This document shows positions 54,037 through 62,312 of a stretch of DNA of 64,000 nt, in pieces (positions within the stretch are counted from its first letter, which is position 1; every line of letters starts with the position of its first letter). A model generated the notes under the pieces. It was not told where the DNA came from. It was given only the letters and a program-made list of their open reading frames with translations, and did not search any database. A program made the position numbers and the translations under genes. The DNA comes from Streptomyces sp. NRRL F-4489 (GTDB lineage: Bacteria > Actinomycetota > Actinomycetes > Streptomycetales > Streptomycetaceae): contig NZ_LLZI01000112.1 in the NCBI RefSeq assembly GCF_001509485.1, positions 124,001-188,000 of the forward strand, written 5' to 3'.

Positions 54037-55028
54037 GCGGACGGACCTGGGTCCTGACAGGGATCGTGACGGGGGTGCTCGCGGTGGGGGCGGTGGCGGC
54101 GCTGTGCCTGGGCACGCCGGTCGTCGCGCCGCGGGCGCTGCCCGGGGTGCTGGGCGGGGACGGTGTGGCCGCGGTGGTGGTCGGTGAACTCCGGCTGCCG
54201 CGGCTGGTGTTGGCGCTGGTGGCCGGTGCCTGTCTGGGCGCGGCCGGGCTGGTGCTCCAGGAGGCGCTGCGCAATCCGCTGGCCGTTCCGGAGCTGCTCG
54301 GGGTGTCCTCGGGCGCGGCGCTGGGCGTGGCGGCGCCGCTCGTACTGGCGCTGCCGCTGCCGGCCGCGCTCGCGCCGCTCACCGCGCTGGCCGGGGCGGT
54401 GGCCGGCGGGCTGCTGACGCTGGTGGCCGGCGGGCTGGGGCGGAGCCCGTCGGCGGTGCTGCTGACGGGGGCCGCGGTGACCGCCGGGCTCCAGGCGGCG
54501 CTGCTGGTCCTGATGGTGCTCGCCGACCAGTTGGACCTGCAGATCGTCTACCGCTATCTGCTGGGCAGTCTGTCCGCCCGCACCTGGGACGACGTGGCGG
54601 GCCTGGCGCCCTGGCTGCTGGTGGCGCTGCCGGCGCTGGTGCTGTGCGCGCCGGTGCTGTCGGTGCTGCGGCTGGGCGATGACGACGCGCGGGCCCTGGG
54701 AGTGCGGGTGCGGCACGCCCGGGTGGCGGCGCTGGGGCTGGCCGCGGTGCTGATCGCGCCGGTCGTCGCGGTGTGCGGGCCGGTGGCGTGGGTGGGTTTC
54801 CTGGCGCCGCATCTGGCCCGGCGGCTGTGGCCGGCGGGTACGGCCGTGGGCTGGCTGCCGGGGTCCGCGCTGCTCGGCGCGGTCACCGTACTGCTGGCCG
54901 ATCTGCCGGCCCGGCTCGCGCTGGCGCCGGTGGAGACGCCGGTGGGTGCCTGGACGGCGCTGCTGGGGGTGCCGGCCGGTGTGGTGCTGCTGCGCGCCGG
55001 GCGGCGCCGGGCGGGGGTGGTCCGGTGA
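54033..55028 (+). CDS. FecCD-family ABC permease 1
   Basis: A 331-residue membrane protein with about nine to ten helices. Signature LRLPRLVLALVAGACLGAAGLVLQEALRNPLAVPELLGVSSGAALGVAA is typical of FecCD/BtuC permeases. GTG start overlaps the lipoprotein stop (GTGA). Works with the second permease to form the translocation channel. Confidence 0.88.
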   Translation: MSGRTWVLTGIVTGVLAVGAVAALCLGTPVVAPRALPGVLGGDGVAAVVVGELRLPRLVLALVAGACLGAAGLVLQEALRNPLAVPELLGVSSGAALGVAAPLVLALPLPAALAPLTALAGAVAGGLLTLVAGGLGRSPSAVLLTGAAVTAGLQAALLVLMVLADQLDLQIVYRYLLGSLSARTWDDVAGLAPWLLVALPALVLCAPVLSVLRLGDDDARALGVRVRHARVAALGLAAVLIAPVVAVCGPVAWVGFLAPHLARRLWPAGTAVGWLPGSALLGAVTVLLADLPARLALAPVETPVGAWTALLGVPAGVVLLRAGRRRAGVVR

Positions 55029-56083
55029 GCGTGATGGTGCGGGCCGGGCGGGCGGTGCGGACGCGGCGGGTGCCGGCGGCCGTGATCCTTGTGGTGCTGG
55101 GCGTCCTGGTCGTCGGCGCCGGACTGGCCGGGCTGGTCGCCGGGCGGGCGCTGGGCGCGGCGGAGGTGTGGGAGGTACTGCGCGGTGCCGGGGACGCCGG
55201 GGCCCGGCACGTGGTGCTGCAACTGCGGCTGCCGCGCGCCCTGGTGGCGCTGGGGGCGGGTGCGGCGCTGGGGCTGGCCGGGACGGTGCTCCAGGCGGCG
55301 CTGCGCAATCCGCTGGCCGGGCCGGAGGTCACCGGTGTCACGCCGGGCGCGGTGCTCGGCGCGGTGGCCGCGACCGGGCTGGGGCTGGCGGGCTGGGAGC
55401 ATCCGGCGGCCGTGGTGGCCGCCGCCGCGGCCGGCGGGTTCGCCGGGGCCGGGCTGCTGTGGCTGCTGGCCGGGCGGGAGCAGGGCGATCCGGCGCGGGC
55501 GGCGGTGTACGGGGTGCTGGCCTCGGCCGTGCTGTCGGGGCTGACCGCGGTGGTGCTGCTGGTGGCGCCGGGCGAACTGGGCAGCGTGGTGCAGTGGTTG
55601 GTCGGCTCCACCGAGGGCCGGGTCTGGGCGCACTGGAATCTGCTGTGGCCCTGGACGCTGGTGTGGGCGGTGCTCGCCTGGCTGCTGGCCGGGCCGTTGA
55701 CCCTGTTGCGCTGCGGTCAGGAGCAGGCCGCGGCGGCCGGGCTGGCCACCGGCCGGGCGCGGGCCGCGGCGCTGGTGTGCGCGGTGGCGCTGACCGCCGG
55801 TGCGGTGCCGGCCGTGGGGGCGCTGGGGTTCGTCGGGCTGCTCGTCCCGCATCTGGCGTTCGCGGTGCTGGGCGCGGAGTTGCGGACCGCGCTGCCGGGT
55901 GCCGCGCTGCTGGGCGCGGCGGTGGTCGGCTGGGCGGACGCGGTGGCGCAGTGGCTGTCGCGGGCGCTGGCGGCCCTGGCGGACGCGGACCGGCTGGTGG
56001 TGCCGGCGGGCGCCGTCACCACCGGGTGCGGGGCGCTCCTGCTGCTGGTCGTGGCCCGCCGGACGGGCGGTGCGGAGCAGTGA
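55025..56083 (+). CDS. FecCD-family ABC permease 2
   Basis: A 352-residue partner permease with the same LRLPRALVALGAGAALGLAGTVLQAALRNPLAGPEVTGVTPGA signature and a C-terminal PAVGALGFVGLLVPHLAFAVLG coupling motif. GTG start overlaps the preceding stop. Two different FecCD permeases in one operon is typical of heterodimeric siderophore importers. Confidence 0.88.
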   Translation: MSVMVRAGRAVRTRRVPAAVILVVLGVLVVGAGLAGLVAGRALGAAEVWEVLRGAGDAGARHVVLQLRLPRALVALGAGAALGLAGTVLQAALRNPLAGPEVTGVTPGAVLGAVAATGLGLAGWEHPAAVVAAAAAGGFAGAGLLWLLAGREQGDPARAAVYGVLASAVLSGLTAVVLLVAPGELGSVVQWLVGSTEGRVWAHWNLLWPWTLVWAVLAWLLAGPLTLLRCGQEQAAAAGLATGRARAAALVCAVALTAGAVPAVGALGFVGLLVPHLAFAVLGAELRTALPGAALLGAAVVGWADAVAQWLSRALAALADADRLVVPAGAVTTGCGALLLLVVARRTGGAEQ

Positions 56084-56091
56084 GGCCATCG

Positions 56092-56994
56092 GTGAACACC
56101 GTTAAGGGAGTGGGGAGTTCGAGGGTCATGGCGACGGCGGAGGCAGATGTGCGGCCAGGCGGCGGCGCGGCGGGGGACGTGCGGCCCGGCGGCGGTATCC
56201 GGGTGGAGGGGCTGCGGTTCGGCTATCCGGGCCGCGAGGTGCTGCGCGGGGTGGACATGGCGGTGGCCGGCGGTGAGCTGGTCGCGCTGGTCGGGCTGAA
56301 CGGCTGCGGGAAGAGCACCCTGCTGCGGCTGTGCGCCGGACTGCTGCGGCCCGCGGCCGGCCGGGTGCTGCTGGACGGGGCGGAGGTGGGCGGGCTGTCG
56401 CGCCGGGCGACCGCGCGCCGGATCGCCCTGCTGCACCAGTCGGCGCCCGCCGTACCGGGCATGACGGTACGTCAGCTCGTCCGGCAGGGGCGGTACGCGG
56501 TCCGGGGCCCACTGGGGATGCTGCGGGACGGCGAGGACCCGGTGTGCGCCCGGGCGATGGCGGACGCGGGGGTGGCGGCCTGGGCGGACCGGCCGGTGGA
56601 GGCGCTGTCGGGCGGTGAGCGGCAGCGGGTGCGGCTGGCGATGGCGCTGGCGCAGGACACCCGGGTGCTCCTGCTGGACGAGCCGACGACCTTTCTGGAT
56701 CCGCGGCACCAGCTGGAGGTGATGGCGACGGTGGTGCGGCTGCGCGCGGAGCGCGGGCTGACCGTCGTCATGGTGCTGCACGACATCGGGCAGGCGGCGC
56801 GCTTCGCGGACCGGATCGTGGCACTGCGGGACGGCCTGGTGGTGGCCGACGGCGCCCCGGAGGCGGTGGTGACCCCCCGGCTGCTGGCGGACGCGCTGGG
56901 GGTGGCGGGCCGGGTCGGCCAGGACCCGGAAGGGGGGTGGCCGGTGTGTTACCTGGATCACCCTCTTCCCGAAGGAAAACAGATTGAGAAATGA
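56092..56994 (+). CDS. ABC importer ATPase, FecE-like
   Basis: An ATP-binding protein of about 300 residues. Walker A: GLNGCGKSTLLRL; signature LSGGERQRVRLAMAL; Walker B VLLLDEPTTFLDPRHQLEV, the form found in FecE/BtuD. The GTG at 56092 has GAGG six bases upstream; ATG at 56128 is an alternative that removes 12 residues. The stop codon is part of the second Zur-like operator. Confidence 0.88.
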   Translation: MNTVKGVGSSRVMATAEADVRPGGGAAGDVRPGGGIRVEGLRFGYPGREVLRGVDMAVAGGELVALVGLNGCGKSTLLRLCAGLLRPAAGRVLLDGAEVGGLSRRATARRIALLHQSAPAVPGMTVRQLVRQGRYAVRGPLGMLRDGEDPVCARAMADAGVAAWADRPVEALSGGERQRVRLAMALAQDTRVLLLDEPTTFLDPRHQLEVMATVVRLRAERGLTVVMVLHDIGQAARFADRIVALRDGLVVADGAPEAVVTPRLLADALGVAGRVGQDPEGGWPVCYLDHPLPEGKQIEK

Positions 56995-57013
56995 CAATCA
57001 TTTTCACTACTGT
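56984..57013 (+). promoter_or_regulatory. Candidate promoter of the RiPP genes with Zur box between -35 and -10
   Basis: TTGAGA (56984-56989) as -35, an 18-bp spacer, and TACTGT (57008-57013) as -10. The spacer contains TGACAATCATTTTCA (56992-57006), which on the other strand reads TGAAAATGATTGTCA, a 14/15 match to the streptomycete Zur consensus. A repressor sitting between -35 and -10 would directly block RNA polymerase. The operator overlaps the last codon of the ATPase gene, so the precursor can be made from its own promoter. Confidence 0.7.
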
Positions 57014-57071
57014 TGGTGGCGCACCGGCACTTCCGCCGCTGCCGCACCACGACCTAACGGAGGCTCAACTC

Positions 57072-57209
57072 ATGGAGCAGCACAAGGTGTTCACCCCGAT
57101 CGCCGACCCGGGCCAGCTCGCCCACCTCTCCGCCACGCACTCCAACGCCCTCGTCGAGAACCCCTTCGACGAGGAGGCGCCCGCGGCCGGCACCGACGCC
57201 GACAAGTAA
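57072..57209 (+). CDS. Putative TOMM/LAP precursor peptide, Cys-free
   Basis: A 45-residue peptide, MEQHKVFTPIADPGQLAHLS, continuing with A21-T22-H23-S24-N25 and ending acidic (residues 33-45). It has no Cys. Ser/Thr occur as T8, S20, T22, S24 and T41, so the alternating S20-A-T22-H-S24 near the middle is the most likely modified stretch, flanked by H18 and H23. The start at 57072 was chosen because ACGGAGG lies eight bases upstream. A longer frame from 56991 would put the Zur box inside the gene. The peptide precedes an RRE/E1-like protein and YcaO and SagB enzymes. It is small, hydrophilic and has no signal peptide, as expected for a RiPP precursor. Confidence 0.7.
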   Translation: MEQHKVFTPIADPGQLAHLSATHSNALVENPFDEEAPAAGTDADK

Positions 57210-57220
57210 GGCACCGCGGC

Positions 57221-57250
57221 GGGCCCGCCCGGCACCGTCCGGGCGGGCCC
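57221..57250 (+). terminator. Intercistronic hairpin after the precursor gene
   Basis: GGGCCCGCCCGG (57221-57232) and CCGGGCGGGCCC (57239-57250) form a perfect 12-bp stem with a six-base loop, starting 11 bases after the precursor stop. There is no T-run. A partial terminator or mRNA-stabilising hairpin here would give more precursor than enzyme mRNA, as is common in RiPP operons. Confidence 0.7.
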
Positions 57251-57289
57251 GTCCCGTTCCCCCTCCCCCGACCCGTCAGGAGACCCCCC

Positions 57290-58141
57290 GTGGCCAGCGC
57301 TCCCCAGCTCCTCCCCGGCGTCAGCCTCGTCACCGCCCCCGGCGGCGGACTGGCCGTCCGTACCGCCGAGGGGGAATTCCTACGGGTCGACACCGCGCGG
57401 ACCGCGCCGGAGCGGCTGATCGGCGCGCTGACCGGGCAGCCGGAGGGCACCGCGGCGGATCCTGAACTCGCCGCGCTGCTGGGGGCGTTCGAGGACGCGG
57501 GCTACGCCGGGACGGACGCGGCGGCGCGGCCGGGGCGGCTCACCGGGCGGACCGTGCTGCTGCTCGGCGACCCGGCGCTGACCGCACCGCTCGGCCGGCT
57601 GGTACGCGCCGAGGGCGGCACCGCCCGCCCGGCCGGCACCGAGGAGATCGCCCGGCTGCCCGACGGCACGCACCGGCCGGGCACCACCGCGGTCGTGTGG
57701 TGCCTCAACTCCCCGGTGCCGGAAGGGCTGTGGGACGGCGCCGACCGCCTCCCTGGGCACCGCACCGCCTGGCTGCGCTGCCACCGCGAGGGCGCCCAGG
57801 TCTGGCTGGAGCCGCTGGCCGACCGGCCCGGCGACGTCACCTCCGGCCACGTCCGGCTGCGCCGCCTGGCCGCCACCCCCGCGCACCGCGAACTGGCGGC
57901 GTACTGGGCCGGCCACCGCACGCCCGACACCGGGCCGCCGGTCACCGAGACCGCCGCCGCGCTGATCGCCGCGCTGCTCACCGCCGATCTGCTCGCCTGG
58001 GCCGCCGGCGCCCCTGGCCCCGGACCGCTGCCCGTCCGCCGCCGGCTGCGCCGCCTCGACCTGCGCGACCTGGCGGTGACCGCGCACCCGGTCCTCCCGG
58101 TGCCGGAGGTGGCGCCGCTGCCCGACCGGACGGGCCGATGA
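57290..58141 (+). CDS. RRE/E1-like leader-peptide-binding partner of the TOMM cyclodehydratase
   Basis: A 283-residue protein. The first 85 residues (LLPGVSLVTAPGGGLAVRTAEGEFLRVDTARTAPERLIGALTG) look like a RiPP recognition element, a winged-helix domain that binds the precursor leader. The rest resembles an E1/ThiF-like fold (GRTVLLLGDPALTAPLGRLVRAEGG; HREGAQVWLEPLAD), but lacks the full GxGxxG nucleotide motif and zinc Cys pairs, so it is a partner protein rather than an activating enzyme. GTG start with AGGAG seven bases upstream. It lies between precursor and YcaO, as expected for the C/F-type component of TOMM synthetases. Confidence 0.7.
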   Translation: MASAPQLLPGVSLVTAPGGGLAVRTAEGEFLRVDTARTAPERLIGALTGQPEGTAADPELAALLGAFEDAGYAGTDAAARPGRLTGRTVLLLGDPALTAPLGRLVRAEGGTARPAGTEEIARLPDGTHRPGTTAVVWCLNSPVPEGLWDGADRLPGHRTAWLRCHREGAQVWLEPLADRPGDVTSGHVRLRRLAATPAHRELAAYWAGHRTPDTGPPVTETAAALIAALLTADLLAWAAGAPGPGPLPVRRRLRRLDLRDLAVTAHPVLPVPEVAPLPDRTGR

Positions 58142-59655
58142 CCAGCCCGGGAGAGCCGATGACCAGCACCGTGCTCGTCCCCATGGACGACGGCGTGCGC
58201 CTGGCCACCGACCTCCACCTGCCGGACCGGACCGGCCGGCACCCGGCCGTCCTGATCCGCACCCCCTACGACCGGCGCGCCCACCGCGCCGAACTGCGCG
58301 CCTGGGCCGCGCGCGGTTTCGCCGCCGCCGTCCAGGACGTGCGCGGCCGGCACGGCTCGGAGGGCCGGTGGCGGCCGTTCCACGGGGAGGCGGCGGACGG
58401 CACCGCGACCCTGCGGTTCCTGCGCGCCCAGGAGTGGAGCGACGGCCGGGTCGTCGCCGCCGGCAGCTCGTACGCCGCGCACTGCGCGCTCGCCACCGCC
58501 ACCGGCCCCGGCGGCCGCCCGGACGCGGTGATCGCCGCCGTGCCCGCGCTCGGCCCCGCCGAGACCGCCCGCGAACCGCACGGCCCGGAGCGGCTGCTGG
58601 CCCGGGCCGGCTGGTGGGCGGCGCACGGCGACCGGCCCGACTCCGACCCCGGCGCCCTCGGGCGCGCCCTGGCCGCCGACCCGGACCTGCTCGCCCACCT
58701 CCCGGTCGCGGCGCTGCCCGTCCGCCTCGGCCGCGCGCTGCCGTCCTGGCGCGGGGTGTGGGACGCCGAACGGCCCGGCGCGCTGCTGCGGTCCGCCGGC
58801 CGCGCCACCGTGCCGCTGCTCGCCGTCGCCGGCACCCAGGACCCGTTCGCGGACGACACCCACCGCCTGTGGCGGGCGTGGGGCGGCCCGGCCCGCCTGC
58901 TGACCGGCCCCTGGGGCCACGGCCTGACCGCCGAGCCCGGCCCCGGGGCCCGCCCCGCGCACCGCGTCGCGCTCGGCGCGCTCTACGTCCGCTTCGCCCG
59001 CGCCGCCCTCGACGGCCGGCTCTCCCCCGGTGCGTACGGCGCGCTCGCGCTGGCCGGCAGCGACCTGTGGTTCCGGCCCGGCGAACGGACCGCGCCGCGG
59101 GTGTGGCACTTCGGGGCCCGGGACGGGCTGCGGCCGCTGCGGGGCCCGGACTTCACCGCCGACCCGGCGCGCCCGGTGCGCTCCGACACCCTCGACGTCC
59201 CGGCCGCCGGCCCGCCCGACCGGTGCCTGCTGGTCACCCCGCCGCTGCCCCGGCCGCTGGATCTGCTCGGCCCGGCGCAGGCGCGGCTGACCGCCGTCGC
59301 GGACGCGGCCCCGGCCGACTGGGCGGTCCGGGTGGCCGCGCTCGCGCCGGACGGCCGGGCCGAACCGCTGGCGCTCGGTGTGGTCCGCCGCGCCGATCCG
59401 CCGGGCGCCGCCGCGGAGTTCACCGTCCCGCTGGGCCGCCCGGCCCGCCGGCTGCCCGCCGGCACCCGGCTGCGCGTCGAGGTCGCCGGCCACCACTTCC
59501 CCGCCCACGCCCGCCAGCCGCACACCGGCGAGGACCCGGTGACGGCCACCCGGCTGCGCGCCTCCCGCCGGACCGTGCGGCTCACCGGCAGCGCCCTGGT
59601 GCTGCACACCGGCCGGACCCGAGGCGTCGACCCCGTACAGGAGATATGCCGTTGA
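58138..59655 (+). CDS. CocE/NonD-family hydrolase in the TOMM locus
   Basis: A 505-residue protein of the CocE/NonD, X-Pro dipeptidyl-peptidase-like family. MDDGVRLATDLHLPDRTGRHPAVLIRTPYDRR is the N-terminal hydrolase signature, AAGSSYAAHCALATA carries the Ser nucleophile, GTQDPFADD the Asp and GPWGHGLTAEPG the His. The C-terminal 200 residues form the jelly-roll typical of the family. The ATG overlaps the previous stop (ATGA). A second ATG at 58159 with GGGAG upstream is possible. In this setting it could remove or trim the leader, since the precursor has four X-Pro bonds, but that is inference. Confidence 0.8.
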   Translation: MTSPGEPMTSTVLVPMDDGVRLATDLHLPDRTGRHPAVLIRTPYDRRAHRAELRAWAARGFAAAVQDVRGRHGSEGRWRPFHGEAADGTATLRFLRAQEWSDGRVVAAGSSYAAHCALATATGPGGRPDAVIAAVPALGPAETAREPHGPERLLARAGWWAAHGDRPDSDPGALGRALAADPDLLAHLPVAALPVRLGRALPSWRGVWDAERPGALLRSAGRATVPLLAVAGTQDPFADDTHRLWRAWGGPARLLTGPWGHGLTAEPGPGARPAHRVALGALYVRFARAALDGRLSPGAYGALALAGSDLWFRPGERTAPRVWHFGARDGLRPLRGPDFTADPARPVRSDTLDVPAAGPPDRCLLVTPPLPRPLDLLGPAQARLTAVADAAPADWAVRVAALAPDGRAEPLALGVVRRADPPGAAAEFTVPLGRPARRLPAGTRLRVEVAGHHFPAHARQPHTGEDPVTATRLRASRRTVRLTGSALVLHTGRTRGVDPVQEICR

Positions 59656-61022
59656 ACACCCCGCCGCTGCCCCTCGACGCGCTCGTCGACCCGGTCTGCG
59701 GACTGATCCGCACGGTCGCCCCCGTGGCCCACCCCGACGGCGCCCCGCCCCGCTACACCGCGATGACCGCCGAGGTCTCCGACGCCCGCCGGTTCGGTGC
59801 CTGGCCCGCCGACCGGGTCTCGCTGGGCACCACGTTCGGCGATCCGGACGGCGCCCGCACCGCCGCGATCGCCGAGGCCGTCGAACGCTACTGCGGCAAC
59901 TACCTCCCGCCCGCCGGCCACCCCGGCGCCCCGCGCCGCGCCACCGCCGCCGAACTGGCCGCCGAGGGGCTGCGGTTGTACGGCCCCGGCGAGCTGCCCC
60001 GGTATGCCGACTGGCAGTACGGCCGGCCCGGCTTCCCGTACCGGCCGTTCGACGCCGACACCCCGGCCCTGTGGGCGCGCGGCACCGAGGACGGCGACGC
60101 GTGCTGGGCGCCGGTCGCGCTCACCCACCTCAACTGGCGCCAGGGCGCGCTGCGTTCCCTCCCCCGCACCCATCACCTCAACTACGCCGGGATCGCCACC
60201 GGGCAGGGCCTGGCGGACGCCGTCGAGCGCGGCCTCCTGGAAGTCGTCGAACGGGACGCGCTGGAGCTGTGGTGGCACCTCGACGGCCCCACCCGCGGCA
60301 TCGACCCGGCCAGCGTCCCCGGCCTCGGCCGCGACCTGGCGGGCTGCGGCCTCGACGTGTGGATCGTGGAGCTGCCGTCGGAGTTCGCGCCGTGCATGGC
60401 GGCGCTGGTGCACGACCCCGGGCGCGGCCTGTACGCGGCCGGTTTCGCCTGCCGGTACGACCCGGCCGAGGCCGCCCGCAAGGCCGTGCTGGAGGCCGTG
60501 CACACCTGGGTCTTCACCCAGGGCGCGGTGGACGCGGACGGCTGGGTCTTCGGGGCCGTCGAGGCGGGCCTGCTGGCGCCCGGCCTCTATCTGGACCACC
60601 GGGCCGACCGCCGCTATCTGGACGACTGCGGGCCCGACTTCGCACACGTACGGGACCTCGGCGCGCACGTCCAGGTGTGGCTCGACCCGCGCACCGCGCC
60701 GCTGGCGGAACGCTTCACCGCGCCCGCCCTCGGCGTCGTCCCGGTCGGCGCGGTGGCGCCCGGCAGCCGGGCCGCGCTGGACCGCCGGCTGGCCGAAGGC
60801 GGCCACCGGGTCCTCACCTTCGACCTGACCACCGAGGACGTCGCCGAGACGCCCCTGCGGGTGGCCCGCGTCCTGGTGTCCGGGCTGATCCCCAACGCCC
60901 CCGCCGCCTTCGGCTACTTCGGCTGCCCGCGCTTCGCCGACGCGGCGCTGGCCCGCGGCTGGCGGACCCGCCCGCCGGCCCGGCCCGGCGACTTCACCCT
61001 CGCGCCCCCGCCCCATATGTGA
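59652..61022 (+). CDS. YcaO cyclodehydratase
   Basis: A YcaO ATP-binding enzyme of about 456 residues. The ATP motifs are TTFGDPDGARTAAIAEAVERYCGNY, GLADAVERGLLEVVERDALELWW and RYDPAEAARKAVLEAVHTW. The C-terminus ends FTLAPPPHM, a degenerate version of the PxPxP tail of azoline-forming YcaOs. The start is taken as TTG at 59652, eight bases after AGGAG and overlapping the previous stop (TTGA). ATG at 59646 is too close to that site. It would convert Cys/Ser/Thr of the precursor to azolines using ATP. Confidence 0.88.
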   Translation: MNTPPLPLDALVDPVCGLIRTVAPVAHPDGAPPRYTAMTAEVSDARRFGAWPADRVSLGTTFGDPDGARTAAIAEAVERYCGNYLPPAGHPGAPRRATAAELAAEGLRLYGPGELPRYADWQYGRPGFPYRPFDADTPALWARGTEDGDACWAPVALTHLNWRQGALRSLPRTHHLNYAGIATGQGLADAVERGLLEVVERDALELWWHLDGPTRGIDPASVPGLGRDLAGCGLDVWIVELPSEFAPCMAALVHDPGRGLYAAGFACRYDPAEAARKAVLEAVHTWVFTQGAVDADGWVFGAVEAGLLAPGLYLDHRADRRYLDDCGPDFAHVRDLGAHVQVWLDPRTAPLAERFTAPALGVVPVGAVAPGSRAALDRRLAEGGHRVLTFDLTTEDVAETPLRVARVLVSGLIPNAPAAFGYFGCPRFADAALARGWRTRPPARPGDFTLAPPPHM

Positions 61023-61031
61023 GCCGCCCCG

Positions 61032-62312
61032 ATGACCACACCCCCGTCCGGCCCCCTCGCCTCCGGGGCCGACCCCGCCGCCCTGGTGACCGCCGCGCTC
61101 GCCCGGGCCCGTTCCGCCGAGGTCCCGCGCCCGGAAACGCCCGGACCCCGGCCCGCCCCGGCGCCCGGCCCGTCCGCCGGTCCCCCGGTCCCCGTCCCAC
61201 CGCCCCTGGACCGGATCCTGCGGCTCTCCCTCGCCGCCGCGGACGGCCCCGCCGGACGGCTGCGCCCGGTGCCGTCCGCCGGTGCGCTGCACCCCGTGGC
61301 CGCCCGCCTCCTCGCCGGTCGCGGCGGGCCGCTGCCCCCGGGCCGCTACCGCTACGATCCGCTCGCCCACCGGCTCCACCCGTACGCCCCGGCGCCGCGC
61401 ACCGCCCCGCCCGGCACCCTCGCCGTCCTCACCGTCACCGCCCACCGCACCACCGCGCACTACGGGCACCGCGGCTGGCCGCTGCTGCTCCTGGACACCG
61501 GGCACGCCGCCGCGGCGCTGGCGCTGGCCGGCGCGCACGCGGTGTGCCTGGACGCGGACGGCGCCCTCCTCACCCGGGCCGCCGCCCTGACCGCCGCCGA
61601 CCGGGCCCATCCGCTGGCCGCCGTCCGCCTCACCCCCGGCGGCCCGCCCGACGCCCTGGAACGCTGGGCCGCGCCCCCGCCACCCGACCCACCAGCAGCC
61701 GAACTGACCGCTTCAGAAAGGGTGTTGACGGCCCTCACCCACGCCCCCGGCACCCGGCCCCGCTGGCACCCCGTCACCTCGCTCGGTCTGCCCGACGGCC
61801 TGCTGGCGGCCCGCCGCAGCGCCCCGCCCGGCTTCCCCGCCGTCCCCGGCGACAGCGAACTGGCCGCCGTACTCACCGCCGCCCGCGACGCCCTCCCCGC
61901 CGCGCCGCCGTGGTGCGCCGCCACCGGCGGGCCCCGGCCGGCGCTGCGGGAGCTGCGCGGCGACGGCCGGCTCGGCGTGCTGGCCGCCGGCGACGCCCGG
62001 CCCACCCTCGCGGTGTGGGCCGCCGGCCAGGCGTGGCTCGCCACCACCGGCGCGGTGCTGCTGGCGTACGGCTGCCCGGACGGCGCGGCCCCGGCGGCGG
62101 TCCGCGCCGCCCACCTCACCGCCGGCTACGCGGCGGGCTTCGCCCTGCTCACCGCCGCCGCGCTGGGCCTGCGCACCCGGCCGGTCGGCTCCTGGCAGGG
62201 CGCCGACCTCGGGGCGGCGCTGGGCGGCCCGCCCGGCCGCGACCTGGTGGTGCACGGCCTGGCCCTGGGCCGCCCCGGCCCCCCGCACCAAGGAGATGAC
62301 GACCCGTCATGA
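61032..62312 (+). CDS. SagB-type FMN-dependent azoline dehydrogenase
   Basis: A 426-residue nitroreductase-like protein. RLSLAAADGPAGRLRPVPSAGALHPVAARLLAG has the SagB-type S/P-S-A/G-GALHP motif. The C-terminal half shows the nitroreductase start AARRSAPPGF and ends RTRPVGSWQGADLGAALG, typical of SagB and McbC. Such enzymes oxidise azolines to aromatic azoles with FMN. The N-terminal half may be degenerate. It follows YcaO by nine bases and overlaps the exporter start. Confidence 0.82.
   Translation: MTTPPSGPLASGADPAALVTAALARARSAEVPRPETPGPRPAPAPGPSAGPPVPVPPPLDRILRLSLAAADGPAGRLRPVPSAGALHPVAARLLAGRGGPLPPGRYRYDPLAHRLHPYAPAPRTAPPGTLAVLTVTAHRTTAHYGHRGWPLLLLDTGHAAAALALAGAHAVCLDADGALLTRAAALTAADRAHPLAAVRLTPGGPPDALERWAAPPPPDPPAAELTASERVLTALTHAPGTRPRWHPVTSLGLPDGLLAARRSAPPGFPAVPGDSELAAVLTAARDALPAAPPWCAATGGPRPALRELRGDGRLGVLAAGDARPTLAVWAAGQAWLATTGAVLLAYGCPDGAAPAAVRAAHLTAGYAAGFALLTAAALGLRTRPVGSWQGADLGAALGGPPGRDLVVHGLALGRPGPPHQGDDDPS

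Noticed and set aside
56991..57209. A 72-residue version of the precursor starting at the ATG at 56991
   Set aside because: That start lies in the Zur-like operator and at the ATPase stop, and has no ribosome-binding site; ATG 57072 has ACGGAGG at the right distance.
58368..59645. N-terminal extension of YcaO over the hydrolase gene
   Set aside because: The upstream part is an out-of-frame Arg/Pro-rich shadow of the CocE/NonD gene; the YcaO fold begins only after 59652.
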